Assembly: GCA_963693315.1 (NCBI GenBank)
Contig: OY856188.1
Location: 187,275,487-187,339,486 of the forward strand
DNA length: 64,000 nucleotides
From: Diogma glabrata
Lineage: Eukaryota; Arthropoda; Insecta; Diptera; Cylindrotomidae
Reading direction: 5' to 3'
A program made the translations under genes and the position numbers. The notes under the pieces are model-generated. The model had not been told where the DNA came from, did not search any database, and saw only the letters and a program-made list of their open reading frames with translations. Of the stretch, positions 1-12,245 are shown piece after piece (the stretch's first letter is position 1; each line of letters starts with the position of its first letter).

Positions 1-250
1 TCATTTTTGAACCCAAACTGATTGTCATTTGAAAGACTTTGCTTTAAGAAACATAGTAATGTTTACATAATTGTGGAGTGCACAGTTTTTGAGATATTGT
101 CGTTTAAATTATGGAATATTTATTTGAATGGATAGTGTTTTTCAATTTAAACCATTTACAGGTTGGAGTAATATAACCTTTCTTTAGTTACCATAAACAG
201 CTATGGATAAGATTTAACACGATGTAACATAGTTTCGTTTCAGTTCGATC
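1..250. repeat. Dispersed repeat related to the end of the 46-47.8 kb satellite
   Basis: No gene is visible. The text resembles positions 47620-47850: both have a 'gtcatttgaaag'-type phrase, a 'gcacagtttttgag' phrase and then 'cataaacagctatggataag' about 200 bp on. It is probably a single diverged monomer or the flank of the satellite family. No terminal repeats were seen. Confidence 0.5.
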
Positions 251-1130
251 AATTTTCCATTGACATTGCTATTTTGGAGCGAAATCCGAAATTCTTTCTT
301 CCGTAAAGCCAATGCAACTCAAGCGTCTGTTCTCCATGTTAGGAGCGGCGTGGAGCGGGCGTCTGTCTTTTATCAAATGGTTCGCTATATAAACGAGTAA
401 AAAGGTTTTTCTGGTAACCTTAAGATCAGAACGGACCCATTCACAAAGCTTGGGTTGGGCGAAAGGTTAATCCCCCATTGTGTACAAAAATTATTTGTTA
501 TGAACTCGGTACACTGGCGTCGGCTTATCTTGGATTCATTACAAGACCAACCTCGGACACTGTACCCGGCATATGGTTTGAAAATGGGAGCCTGGAACAT
601 GCAAAGCCCTAGACGACCAGGAGATCTCCTCAAATTCACAAACCACTGGATATAGTGGCATGACAAGAACGGGAATCAATGAAACAGCAAAAGAATACAA
701 TTTTTAATATAGCGACCATCAAAACGGAGGAAAATTTGGAGTTGGCTTTCTCATACATCATCGCGTATATCAACATCATGTCATCGACTTCTGCCCAATT
801 AACATGCGGTTATGCACACTAAGAATTAGCACGCAAAAATTTAATGTAACGATGGTCAATGTTCATGCACCTACTGAAGACAAAGCAAAAGACACTATAA
901 AATTGTTCTTCCTAAAACTCTTACTCTAACTGCAACTAAAGTGCAGAAATTAAACACAAATCGGCCCTAACAGCTTGCATCATACCAGTAACAATAACGG
1001 CTTTCGCGCAGTCGAGTTGGCTATGATGTGTGTTCTAGTTATTCCCAGCACTTTCTACCCTCACAAGAGAATCAACAAGGGAACGTGGAAATGAAATGAC
1101 GGCAGAACGGTAAATCAAATCGATCAAGTC

Positions 1131-1550
1131 ATGATCTCCAAGAGACACTCTACAAGTGTAACTGCCGTTCGATCATACGGAGGTGCTGATATGGACACCG
1201 ATCATATGCTTGTCATCTTTAATTACAAGTTCAAGTTATCATCTACATTTAATAGACAAGTAAAAAAGACCGTGCACTGGAATGTCGATGCATTAAAACA
1301 TCTGGAAACGCTGAATAGATATCAGGAAATAGTAACACAAAACATAGAAGACAAAGACATCTCTTCTAAGATGCCATTAAATATACAAGAAGAATGGCAA
1401 ACGTTTCAATCAACCATTATAGCCGCAGCACAAAACGACCACCGAAATCACGCAACGAATGGTTTGACGACGAGTGCCACCAAAGCGTTGAACATAAACA
1501 AAACTGCGAGACAAATGGTTAACGAGGAATACCCGAAGCTCCCAAGCTGA
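1131..1550 (+). pseudogene. LINE-B endonuclease C-terminus and linker remnant
   Basis: A 139-codon open stretch. Near its start it reads VISKRHSTSVTAVRSYGGAD followed by TDHML. This is the conserved end of an APE endonuclease, in which the D-H pair belongs to the active site. The rest is the linker that precedes RT. The equivalent part of the minus-strand copy is at 61834-62118 ([10 protein letters not shown], then [10 protein letters not shown]). It is isolated from the flanking domains by stops, so it is a relic and not a gene. Confidence 0.7.
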
Positions 1551-2099
1551 TTATCTATGCACCAACAAAAGCCACAGTAAAACTTCTACGGAAAAGAAAC
1601 GAGAACACATGAAGAGCTGTATCGAAATTACATCAACCATTATGCGGCTAATGGAAATTCGGAACAGTGTTTTGCCAATGCACGGAGTCTGACAAAAGAT
1701 TTCCACCCAAAATCCACAGCCATCAAAAATGGAAATACCGAACTTACAACAAATGAACGTGATGTGCTGGCAGTATGCAATCCTACTTTCAAGACCTACT
1801 GAATAGGACGAATGAAATTCATCCTATTCGAGCAATTGCTCCAAGTGAGGAGATTTTTTTCCGTTACCCATCAATAGAAGAAGTGGAAGCTGTCATTAAA
1901 AATTGAAAAATTACAATTGATAAATTAGGTATCGATGGAATCCGCGCAGAACTATTTAAAAATGGAGGAGTCTTGTCTCATGTATGTAGGATCTGATTTC
2001 TGCAATCTGAGACCAAGAACTACCTGCTGTATGGAAAAAAGCTCATATTGTTCCGCTACATACGAAAAGTGACCGTGTAAAGTCTGCGAATTATCCTGG

Positions 2100-2530
2100 A
2101 ATCTCACTGCTGAACCCTGCATATAAAATAGTAGCTAATATCGTGCTTGCTCGACTCATCTCGTTCGCCGAGTCTATCATTGGTGACTATCAGTGTGGTT
2201 TTCGTCCCAACCACAGACAAATGTTTTGCTTTAAAGATGATTCTGGAAAAAATGTTGAACGTACAACATCAGCATCCACGCTTTACGTTCACTTTAAGCA
2301 AGCATATGAGAGTATCATCCACGACAACTTTTGGTCCACCCTCATATGCCCTGGTATCCCAGAAAAACTTGTTTCTTTGTGTAAACTCACTATTTAATTT
2401 GGCACTTGAATACGCGATGGTAAAAAGCCGAATCGAAACAGAAAACAACATCTTTACCAAATCTAGCAAAAATCGTGGTTACGCAGATAATTATAAGTCA
2501 ATTTATATAATTATAAGTAAATTTTAAGTC
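2100..2530 (+). pseudogene. LINE-B reverse transcriptase remnant
   Basis: Two overlapping frames carry the fingers and palm of a LINE RT. One shows GDYQCGFRPN followed by FKQAYESI, the diverged form of the FxxAYDS motif that holds the first catalytic aspartate; here that residue is Glu. The frame changes repeatedly, and no FADD motif survives in a continuous frame. The same region of the minus copy at 60870-61090 reads FRQVYDSLEP. Confidence 0.65.
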
Positions 2531-2879
2531 CCAGTTATCTGGATACTGGCGACTATGAAGTGGAAAGCATGGAAAACCTAAAAAATTTCGGTGTAATAGC
2601 CTCGTAAAACGACATGCAGTCAGATATCAAAGCCCGTGTCACACTACCGTATACAGAGTTTTCTACGCATACTCGCGTAAGACGCGTTTATCCAAAAGAA
2701 AGCAAACAAACAGTCCGAACGAGCACCCATCTGGCTCTCATTGTTTCTTTCAGGCAGTTAAATCAGTCCAGAGGTATTTCACTTGATCCTCTATTCCAAC
2801 TTTAGTTCTGAATGACATTCCAGTGAGCGACTCAAAAGAGTAGGCGGATCTTCAAATATAGTTGAACCTCCTTACTCGC

Positions 2880-3730
2880 CTGTACTCACTTCTGCAGTTG
2901 AAACGCAAATGAAGCCAACTATCTTTCGGTGTAATATTGTACGAAAAATGCTTTTTTCTATCAATATCAACAAATCTGCTGGCCCCAACGGTATTCCATC
3001 CTTTATTCTAAAAAAAATTTCAAGACAACTAGCGCCAATTCTAACGAAAATCTTCTATTTATCTTACAAAACCGGAATATCCACAAAGAAGTTTTTCAAT
3101 CCCGATCAAATTTTGCTGATCTATAAGTCCTGTATTCGTCCATGTATGGAATACTGCTGTCATGTTTGGGGAGGTGCTTGTTAGTCATCAATAAAATGTC
3201 TAGACTCTGTCTAGAAAGAGAAAAGCAATACGGTTGATTGATGATATCCAACAAACTAATCAGCTTGATTCACTCCAGCACTATACTATACTATACATAC
3301 AACACTATATTATACATACAACAATAGCGAATTCTCCTCTAAGGAAATTCAAAATATCCTTCCATCGTGTGCGCAGTTCAATCGACGAACAAGAACTTCA
3401 GAGTTATCCCACCCATTTGCTGTCCAAATACCTCGTTGTAGAACTATGTCCTTCCAAAACGATTATTTTAATAGAGTGGCCAAATTATGGAAATCAATGC
3501 CTGCCTCCATCATTCCTGATGAATTTGCCCCTCAAACATTTAAAGAAAATGTCAATCGAATCGTCATTTAAAACAATTAGTATAGTTATGCTCATATTCT
3601 CATTCCTTCCATTTTCCCAACCTCCTTAATTTCTAGTTGACATGGTATCTTCAGATATTCAAAGATCTTAAATAATGAATATTTCATATTTAGTGTGCTA
3701 AACATGTCTAACTAATTAATAAAAAAAAAT
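2880..3730 (+). mobile_element. LINE-A relic inserted in LINE-B, internally deleted
   Basis: Reads ININKSAGPNGIPSFILKKI and then, after a deletion, IYKSCIRPCMEYCCHVWGGA, NQLDSLQH and, in another frame, KLWKSMP. Each matches in order the intact LINE-A protein at 16731-19754 (LNINKASGMDNIPP, YKSYIRPCMEYCCQVW, SQLDSLQH, YKWNSLPEH). Roughly 270 codons between the RT fingers and the thumb are missing. It ends in an A-rich tail near 3719-3730. On both sides LINE-B sequence resumes, so it inserted later than LINE-B copy 1. Confidence 0.75.
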
Positions 3731-4021
3731 ACTCAAAACTTCTTCGATCAAAACATCTTTCGCGGTCACACTTTACAAAGCATTAATTTGACCTTGCACT
3801 TACCTTCGGAAGTGAAAACTGGACACTGACTACCGCCGACTATAAAATTCTATCAACATTCGAGGGGAAGGTCATACGAACAATTTATGGTTCATGTAAA
3901 GTTACTGAAAATCAGTAAAGAATCCGCATGAATCATGAAATCAGACAGCAACCAGCTTCGAGCGAGATAAATTGAATCTGATTGCACAGACTGCGAAATC
4001 CCTTCATGCGATATAAACGCC

Positions 4022-4036
4022 AGAGAGAGAGAGAGA
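4022..4036. repeat. (GA)n microsatellite
   Basis: A short GA dinucleotide run directly after the end of the LINE-B copy. It may be that element's 3' tail. Confidence 0.7.
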
Positions 4037-4082
4037 ATTGCTTTTGACGTTTAAGAGGAAATATTCATTTTGTATGTGCTTA

Positions 4083-4290
4083 TGATCTGGCAATATTAAG
4101 ACTACAACACAACTTTATGTCAATTATTTTTGATACTATGTTCTTTTACGTTCACGTAACCCTCGGCAAGCGAATTTTATTCGCACTTGACCGATTTTTT
4201 GAAATTTTGTTTTCGTTTTACACCAGAAAACTGAAATTGGACCAGCAGCCAAATTCTGTAACTGTGAAGCGATGAAGTATTGAAAACTCA
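4083..4290. repeat. Dispersed repeat shared with 49950-50075 and 33338-33443
   Basis: Positions 4083-4195 match 49950-50070, sharing for example 'gcgaattttattcgcacttg' and the phrase 'gttcttttac'. The following part, about 4232-4275, matches the arms of the foldback at 33338-33443 ('cagccaaattctgtaactg'). No coding potential is evident. Confidence 0.65.
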
Positions 4291-4299
4291 TAATAATTT

Positions 4300-5200
4300 T
4301 GAATTCCACTTTTTGGTTGACCACTCTCGATAAAATTATGAAAATTTTACTTTTATTTAATATCTTTTCTAAAGTTATAACTAATCTACAGCTAGTCATC
4401 AATTGAATAATAAATCCAAGCGCACTATATTTTCAGAACTGGTGATGGTGTCAGTCAATGCAAAAGCGTAACCAATATTTTTTGTACTGATTTCTCGAGA
4501 CTGGAACCAATCCTACATTTTTTCATATATGTATATATTTACACGATTTTTTTTACACGCCTTCCTCTGGAACGTATCTGTCGTGTAAAAACAGAATTAG
4601 GTGTATTAGCATTTTTATTGTATATTTGAAATAGTTTTAAAATAAAAATCCATAGAATTCTAATCTATTGGTTTTTGTTGAAGTGAAATGTGTGCGGAAC
4701 GAGCACTCTCAAATAAAATGGACGGAATTTGTTTATTTTTGTGCAAAGTAGCTAAATCGCATAAGTGGAATTATTTCTTTTTGATTGTTTGACATATCCA
4801 TTCCATTCCTTCCTGTAATTATACATGTAAACAATTAAAATGATATATTTAAATTATGATTTAAAAATGTATTAATAACAACTAAATTTAAACTTCTTAA
4901 TCAACCTAAATCTGAAAAAGGCTAATTAAAAATCAGTGAAGTTTGTTAAATTTGCGCCATTTTTCAAATCGTGATTCGAACTTGCAAGTTATCTTGTCGT
5001 AAAAAAAATATTGGATCTAATAATTTCACGAAAATTTAGCGTTATTCGATTCAGTACTTAATTCAGATTGGACGAAGAGTTGTGGAGTGGTAATGCAAAC
5101 CGGCTGAATATTTAAAAAAAAAAGTTGCACAATTCGTTTAATGGATACAACACGAGTCAGATCAATTGGCATTTTTGCAGTGTTCATGTAAAATTTTTTC
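4300..5200. other. AT-rich stretch, nothing recognised
   Basis: Very AT-rich sequence with short open frames only. No gene, tRNA, terminal inverted repeat or tandem repeat that I can support. Confidence 0.5.
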
Positions 5201-5330
5201 TCGATTTGAACATTTTCGCCATTTTTTTCTATTTACTTCACCACAATTGAAAATTGTGTGAAGCAATACAATCAATCGAAAACCAAATCCAAGTGAGCCC
5301 AAATTTTGTTTCTTCTTTTGTTTTAAATTA

Positions 5331-5440
5331 CCATGAATCTAAGTCGCTAAAAAATGTATGGCCGTTGGTGGATGTGTCTGTGGGTAATTTGACGCAAACG
5401 CATGGCATCCTGATGAAACTTTGGTAAATGATCTGGGGTG
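5331..5440. repeat. Diverged dispersed repeat, copy 1
   Basis: Similar in phrase order to 6764-6885. Both have 'taccNtgaat', then 'tcgctaaaaa', 'tctgtggg', 'gcaaa' and 'aaactttg'. The upstream 100 bp also resemble each other. Copies related to the 'cttcaataac' part occur at 6195-6290 and 6585-6690, which suggests an old tandem family spread through 5.2-6.9 kb. Confidence 0.45.
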
Positions 5441-6111
5441 CTATTTTCAAAACTTAAAGTATACTTTATAATCAATATACAATTACAAAAAAATGATATT
5501 TTGGCTAACACGAACACGACTACTTTTTAATCGTTTTATAACTACTGGGTAAAAACCAAGCGTAATGATAAAAGTATACGTCAGTGTTAAAATATCAACT
5601 AGAATTTTGAATGAAAATAACATATTTTGAACTCTTTTCACCCAAAAACAGCAAACAAATTATTTTAAATCAAACACTACATTCTTTTATTTAGAAAAAA
5701 ACAATTTTTTATTTGCATCAATAGGTAAACCATTTTTCTTAAATTTTTTTGACATTGTTGTAGTCATCAACAAGGAAAATTTCAAAAATATGTCGTTTGT
5801 AAACGACAAATTCATTATGAATTAAAAAGATTAAGTAGAAAATCAATTAATTAATAATTATTTAAATAAATAATTGTTTTTATAAACAAATTTTGTAGTT
5901 TTCAAATTAAATTCATTTCATATCTATCATTTTATGACAAATTAAATTCAACATACTCTGGAGCTGAGTATGAATAATCACCACACTATCTTATAACGAA
6001 GACTCCTGAAAATACCAATTTTGTAACCCTTCGCTAAAAACCATTCGTTATTTGTAGTCGTAATTATAAAGTATACGTGTGATTACGATCGGATTTGAAA
6101 ATAGGACCCCT
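5436..6111. mobile_element. Non-coding element with terminal inverted repeats
   Basis: The left end (GGGGTGCTATTTTCAAA) is the inverse of the right end (TTTGAAAATAGGACCCC) apart from one base. A second inverted block with GTATACTTTATAAT follows inside each end. The CAGGGGT-like start recalls hAT ends, but the flanks do not give a clear 8 bp duplication, so the class is open. Length is about 676 bp, with no ORF. Confidence 0.55.
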
Positions 6112-6763
6112 GGATTCAATTGAAAATGAACGATCTGAATTTTTTTTCAAATTTGACAAGGGCAGTGGGTCTGCCAACCAAATGCTTACTTAAAACTTCA
6201 ATAACTTCTAGTCCCGACATTCAATTGTGTCTACACTAAATCTAACAGCTATGAAGCGATTTTTATGAAACATTGGTAAGTTTTCAATAATTTGAAACAT
6301 AATATCAACATTTTGATAAAAATTTTATAAGCTTTTGGGGTACATTGAACCCAGGGTCAGAGGACTCTCGAACCCTCGGTTCAAGACAACAACTGGCATC
6401 AGACGACTGACGATTTTTTCAATATACTTTTTATGTTTGTTGGAAGAAAACAGCTTCGTTCAAGAATCAATTTTTATGACACTTCGACAAAAGTTGTATG
6501 TATATGTATATGCATGGCAAGAAATCGACCTTTTTCGAACGGTATTGGACAAAATTGTAGGGATCGCTCGGCACCTGTTTTTTTAAAGCTTCAATAACAT
6601 GAATAACTGGTAATCGGCTTTGATGAAATTTGGTAAACAAGCATTTAGTACGGTAATGGTTATCAACAGATCTGCATCTGAACCTGCAGTGACGGTTTGT
6701 CACTTCCAATTTTTTTTCTAACTGAAAATTATTTTATTTTATTTTTATCTTTTGTTTTAGACT

Positions 6764-6885
6764 ACCCTGAATATAAATCGCTAAAAATAAATTTGGTTTC
6801 TGTGGGCTGTCTTGAATGGGTGGTAGTAGGGTTGTTTGAGGCAAATGCTTTGATCTTGCTTAAACTTTGATACTTCCTACTTTGA
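6764..6885. repeat. Diverged dispersed repeat, copy 2
   Basis: Partner of 5331-5440 (see there). The rest of 6900-7300 holds no recognised feature. Confidence 0.4.
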
Positions 6886-7300
6886 GCCTTCCCTTGAAAA
6901 TGGAAAATCTGGATTGTTTTTAAAATTTGACGATGAAAGTGGGAGAGGGAGAAAGATTTCCCGAACAACTCTTTATTTAAAAACATACGGATTTGGTAAT
7001 AGGTTCAGCGATTCTGCATACGAACTGCCAGTTTATCCCATGCGGTTGAAAAATGTCTACAATATTATATGCAAAAGCTATTTTAATGCAGGCTTCATAA
7101 AACTCTAGAAAAAAACCCATTTCGATATCTCTTCAAATTTCTAGAAAATAAACTTTAATTTATCATCAAAAACATAATAACACGGTCATCAAATGTTGAC
7201 ACATAGATGTGAGATCTATTCTTTTTAATTTATATATTTAACTATTCTCTAATAGACGGTGTTAACTGTCTTATAGGATAAATAAAAACTTCCTATTACG

Positions 7301-7426
7301 TGTTACGTTGTTTTCGTTATATCTTCGTTGATTCAGGTGTTTTATAATCTTTTATTTAAACTATTATTCTAAACAATATTTTCTAGCACGATGTTCTTTT
7401 GGATATCACACTCTATAATCGTCACA
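7301..7426 (-). repeat. Candidate short LTR of Gypsy copy A with adjacent polypurine tract
   Basis: It starts TGTTACG and ends with TCACA, followed by 'ttctccaccactt', which is a polypurine tract on the minus strand. The LTR of copy B has the same arrangement (TGTTACG start, then 'ttaccctccacttt'). After it both continue with 'tgttcgtcccgaacag'. At 126 bp it is much shorter than the 667 bp LTR of copy B, so it may be internally deleted. Confidence 0.5.
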
Positions 7427-7437
7427 TTCTCCACCAC

Positions 7438-10400
7438 TTATTTCTGTTCGTCCCGAACAGAGTCTACATCTCCCCCCTTGTAAAGTTCTAATCTTTCTAA
7501 TCGATGGCATACTCCTTGTTTTGGAGATAATCCTTTTATCCGCTGTGGATTGTGTTGCCACACTAGTTGTCCTTTCTCAAATCCTTTGTTGTTTGTGCGA
7601 AGGTCATACCGAGCCTTCATTCATTCACTGGATATCTTTGCTTTCTGTCTGACAAACAAGTGTACTCCCTCAAGTTCTTTTTGCAGTTTATTTACATAAT
7701 CTTGAGCACAAAATGTTGACGATAGAACAATCCCCAACTTCAGACTTTTCTCAACTTTCTTCAACTTTTTTCTTGATCTGTATGAATCTTCATCGTTACT
7801 CCGTAGTGACTTATCCAATTGCTTACTAATGCTTCAGCGATTGTTGCTTCCTTTGGTATTGCACACACCTCTGGCCATTTGCTAAAATAATCCATTATGA
7901 CTAGGACATATTTATTGTTGTTATGGGTAGTCGGAAATGGTCCAGCTACTTCCATTGTAATTCTCTCGAATGGAGCTCCCATATTATATTGCTTCATATT
8001 ACTACGACTTTTTTATGCATGTAACTTTGCAGCCGTACATTGATCACATTCTTGACACCATTCCACTACCGATTGACGTGCTTTTGACCAATAAAATCTA
8101 CGTCGTTTTCTAGCAGTAGTTAATACCCGGGTGATTGCCAATAGTTCCTCCATGATATTTCTTTAATACTTGAGGTATTTTTAGTTTTGGAACTACTATC
8201 ATTGATTCTTTAACTGTACCATCAAGACTTTCCCAACTTCTTTTCAAGCATCCATATTCAAGTGCCTAATATGCCGTCAATGTTTGTCTTTTATCGGCAA
8301 TTGCACCTTATGTAGGTTTTTCTCTTTTTTTTTAATTTGATTGGAGCCAAGTAAAGATCTTCCAATTGCACCTTCCTTACTTCTTCAGGTGTCCAGTCTT
8401 CACTAGGAAGCACTTGCAGAAGCATGAAATTCCTTCCCATTCCTTACTCGCCGCCTGATTACAGTCCTTGCATTCATCCTGAGATGTTCTTAGTGACAGT
8501 GCACCAGCATTTTCATGTGCACTTCCCCTCTGATGTTCAATGTCGAAACCATAAACCTGCAAGTGTTGAATTCATAATGATACTTGTCCCTCCCGGTTTT
8601 TAAATGGTAGTAGCCACCTCAATGGAATTTTTGACCAAACAAATATTTGTGGAAATGTTTTTCCTCATTCCACTATAACCAGCAATTCTTTACGGTTTAC
8701 ACAATAATTAATTTCTGGCTTGGACAGAAATTTCATTACTTTCTTTTTTCTATGAATTTCTTGAGATAACACTCTTCCTATACCATCATTTTTGACCTTA
8801 TTGCCTAATATGAATATAAAATTTGGTAAGTAAATTTGGTAAGCCTGAACTGGTGCAGTACACAATCTTCTTCAAAGCTCCACAAACGCATCTTTGAGCA
8901 TTTCGGTCCAGTAAAATGCTTTATTCTTCCTCGTGAGCTCATGCAGACTCTAAGGTACATTGGCGAATCCTGGTACAAAGCGTTGCTAGTAAGTGCACAA
9001 CTCCAGAAAACTACGAAGCTCATGTAAATTCTTGGGTCTTGGCCATTCTTTTATTGCTGTAATCTTGTTGGCATCTGTGTGTATTCCATTTGTTGTTGCT
9101 TTGAACCCCAACAGTGTACATTTCTTTGAACTCAATTTTGGTCCTGCTGCTTGGATTCGCCCGAAGACTACCCCTAAATTCTTCAAATGATCGTCGAAAT
9201 CTTGGCCCTTCACATAATTATGTCGTCCAAGTACACAAGCCGCGTTCTCAATTTAATCTATTAAACGTTCTATTAAACGTTCAAATGTTGCTGGAACATT
9301 ACACAGTCCGAATGACATAACATTAAACTGTCATAACCTACCCCCACACTAAATGCTGTCTTTTATCGATCTTTTACCTGCCAATAGCCGTTTTGCAGAT
9401 CTAATATTGAGAACAATTTGGCACCTGAAAATATGTCCAGGTTATCATCAATTCGAGGTAATGGGTAGCTATCTTTCTTTGTTACTGCATTCAGTTTTCT
9501 GTAGTCAACGCAGACTCTCATAGTTCCATCTTTCTTCCCGACTAAAATCGCAGGTGAAACCCATGAACTCTGATTACTTGATAACACCAGTCATTTTCAT
9601 ATTCTTCATCATTCTATCAGCTTCTTCCCGTTTTGCTAAGGTAGTCTTCTTGGTTTTTGGCAAATTAGCACCTCTTCTCCCGTGTCATGTTTGTGTTTCA
9701 CAATATTAGCGAATAACGTTCGAGCCATTGAAGTGCTTCTTTCTTTTGTGCTTTGGTAAGTTGTCCACTTCTGTAGTAGATTTTGTATTTCTTTCTTCTG
9801 TGTTTGATTTTCGACGTTTATTACTGTGTGCTGTTGTTTAGACTTCACAACGATAGCTACTTCTTCAAATTTGCCGACGATTGTTCAATTCTTTACGTGT
9901 TCTTATCGGTATTCTTAAGTTTTCATTTCGCACAACTAACGTTTTCCCTATAATGATCTCTTGATGTTGTAGACCATTTGCATTGGCTTCCACAACCCAC
10001 AACGATGGTGACCCAGAATCTCCCTCCAATCTTCCCCTGACGATTGTTTCGGTATTACCTGGCAGATTTTCTCGATGTTCCAATACTATTCGCCTCACAA
10101 TTTATTCTGCACCATTCTTCTGAAGAGCTAGCTCCACTTTACCATACTTGAGTAAACTCTATTTCCAGCGTCTATTACAAATTAATTCGGCCTCATGAAT
10201 TCCATGCTCAGAATTACTTCATCACCGATGTCTGCCATTACAACTTCATGCTGAAAGTGCACATTACCCCTATTCTTATATAAGCAATATTTTTTCGCCT
10301 GATAGCTACACTTTCTCCTTTTCCTGTTTGTATTCGATATTTTCTGGTTGTAATTCTCCTTTCATAAAATTTGTTCGGACGATTGTGCGAGTTGCAACAA

Positions 10401-10500
10401 GATCTAGTTTGATGATACCGTTCTGACCATCAATTTCAGTTCCAATCGTTAAACTGTCACCATTCCTTGCCAATATTATTCTTGAAATAAGCATGGAAAT
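7438..10500 (-). pseudogene. Gypsy pol remnant: protease, RT, RNase H, integrase
   Basis: Broken pol frame. At 9363-9587 it reads VGKKDGTMRVCVDYRKLNAV followed by YPLPRIDD, which is RT. At 8986-9213 is GFKATTNGIHTDANKI, the RT thumb. At 7761-7997 is ITMEVAGPFPTT with MDYFSKWPEV, the integrase core, and its first Asp position is Glu in EVAGP. At 7438-7620 is FEKGQLVWQHNPQR, the integrase C-terminal part. The protease remnant near 10380-10490 reads LDLVATRTIVRT where copy B has LDTGATNTIVRT, so the catalytic DTG triad is lost. Confidence 0.8.
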
Positions 10501-10719
10501 TATGGAGCATTTGGTTGTGGAACCAGTTTACACCCCTGAAAGCTTGAGGCTGCTCTTCAAATGATCTCCGTCTAATTGGTGATGTTGGCCTTCCTCATTT
10601 TCTTCTGATCTTTCTACATTCTTGTAATATGTAACCAAGCTTATTACATACCAGCATCTGATTCTATTGTTGTATTCTCTTGATCTTCTCTACTCAAAGC
10701 TATTAAATTGAGTGACAGA

Positions 10720-12240
10720 GCAATGTTTCAAAATTTTGTTTTGCTCCATTAAAAAATTCACTGTTACGGTTGCTTCTCAGCAAATATCGATTGTTGGTAT
10801 TTGTGTTCTGTTGATATTAGAACAATTTTGGTACAACAGAAATTAAATTATTTAGAAACGCACACTAACAAGGAGTAAAAATTATTAATTTCCTCGGCGA
10901 CGTTTTGATCTTATAGATGTAGTTGTAGACATATTTTCCAGCTTTATATTGTTTTAATAATCCACGCGCAATTTTAGTAAAAGGGCTATTTGCTACTTCG
11001 CGCGTTATCAGAATAAAATATATTTGTACAGTAAAATACCTTGTATTTTACAACGTTTTGGACAATACGGTATTTTACGTATAATACCGCGGATTATACA
11101 ATGGTATTAAACACTTTTACATCACTCTCTTCGACTGATATTTTTTTCATCAAAGGGTCTCGTTTTGATGATCAATCAACATCTTGAAGTTTTCAGAACA
11201 CCAATTCTACACGTTTTGAGCAAGGCATACCTAATTTGGAAAACAGATCTTAAGTTTTTCTAAATGTATTTCATGATAAGCCTTACTTAAGAGGTAATGA
11301 AGCAACGTAAGAATCTATGAATTATCAAGTATACGTAAGTTCTTGACACACAGACAACATTTATGTTTGTGGTTAAACTGTTGTTCTTGGGCTGGAAGGC
11401 AAAATGCGTAAGTCCTTGACCCAAAGGCAACATGTATGTGCGAATTTGTAGTCTGTTTACTTTAAAACCGCAAAGGTAGGATAGGTCATTCATACAAACT
11501 CCAAATGGGGATTAAGATTCCTGGTATCTTAGTTGGGAGGAAACCTGTTGCGAAAGGGTCGGAAATGGTGCAGCGCCATGGGATGGATCTTGTTGATCAT
11601 AATGGTTTACCATCTAAGTCATCTCTCCAACTTTATTTCACCACGCTTACGGGTTCTCAATGTGATCATGGCAAATACGTTTTACGCTCGAGTTAATTAA
11701 TTGGTCTTCGGAAATTCTATTCGTTAGAACGTAACCTGTAGAAGTGCAGGAAAAGCGCAGAACAGTGAATAATGACTGGGATAAGGATTGCCTGTGGTTT
11801 GTGCCGTTGTGACTAACGTTGTTTTTCATATATACCAACCTCTTTATTCTCACCATAAGGTGATCGGTCGTGTCATTGGTTTACAGGGAGCGGTAAGCAG
11901 GAAAAGCCTCGGATAAGCGCTTCTGTTCTCTGGTTATCCATATATTTCACTGAAGCACTCTTCCAAACCCCTCTTTTGTTTATTAAATTTAGGTTGTTTT
12001 ACTATAATATGTTTTTTTGTTGTTTGAGGTTCAGTTTAGTTGGTTGTTCTGTGGGTAGATGCCAGAATGCGTAAGTCCATGATATTTTTGTGTTTTAATT
12101 AAATTTTTTTGGCATCCGAATTTTGTTTTGTAAGGGAATCAGCTCGATTATTCAAACCTATCCCATTTGTTTGTTTTTTTTTGTTTTTTGTTTTGCTCTT
12201 ATTTTTTTTAATTATTTTGTTGTTGACCTTAATTATTTTT
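10720..12240. other. Non-coding stretch, nothing recognised
   Basis: AT-rich to moderately mixed sequence. Part of it (11300-11480 and 12036-12090) repeats phrases such as 'gcgtaagtcc', which hint at an old duplicated element. Short open frames at 11505-11856 show no domain or coding signature. No terminal repeats were found. Confidence 0.45.
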
Positions 12241-12245
12241 TCGTT

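Larger units (their letters stand above)
250..4040 (+). mobile_element. Decayed LINE, family B, copy 1 (interrupted)
   Basis: Remnant of an APE-type non-LTR retrotransposon with many stops and frameshifts. Pieces appear in the expected order. A 5' leader at about 250-450 matches the opposite-strand copy at 63150-63460. The endonuclease start (GAWNMQSPRRPG, like the usual GTWNVRS) is near 580-650. The endonuclease end and linker (TDHMLVIF) are at 1131-1550. The RT core (ARLISFAESIIGDYQCGF) is near 2145-2230. The C-terminal SENWTLTTADYK motif is near 3800-3850. A LINE-A relic at about 2880-3730 separates the last part. The clade was not resolved; the protein resembles insect 'craniofacial development protein 2-like' endonuclease/RT repeats. 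Confidence 0.75.
7301..10720 (-). mobile_element. Decayed Ty3/Gypsy retrotransposon, copy A (Mdg1/412-like)
   Basis: Minus-strand LTR retrotransposon of the same family as 32266-37470, with pol broken by many stops and frameshifts. Right to left it reads a diverged zinc-knuckle region near 10600-10660, protease remnant (10306-10494), RT (about 9000-9600), RNase H (8380-8870), integrase (7760-8060) and integrase C-terminus (7440-7620). At the left end a candidate 3' LTR (7301-7426) abuts a polypurine tract. Gag and the 5' LTR are not recognisable. It is far more diverged than copy B, so it is older. Confidence 0.8.

Noticed and set aside
385..666. Open frames on both strands near the left edge
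   Set aside because: They fall in the LINE-B leader and endonuclease start; the minus-strand frame has no domain and mirrors the LINE.
11505..11856. Open frames of 60-70 codons on both strands
   Set aside because: No domain, no start context and no conservation that could be judged; they are likely chance.
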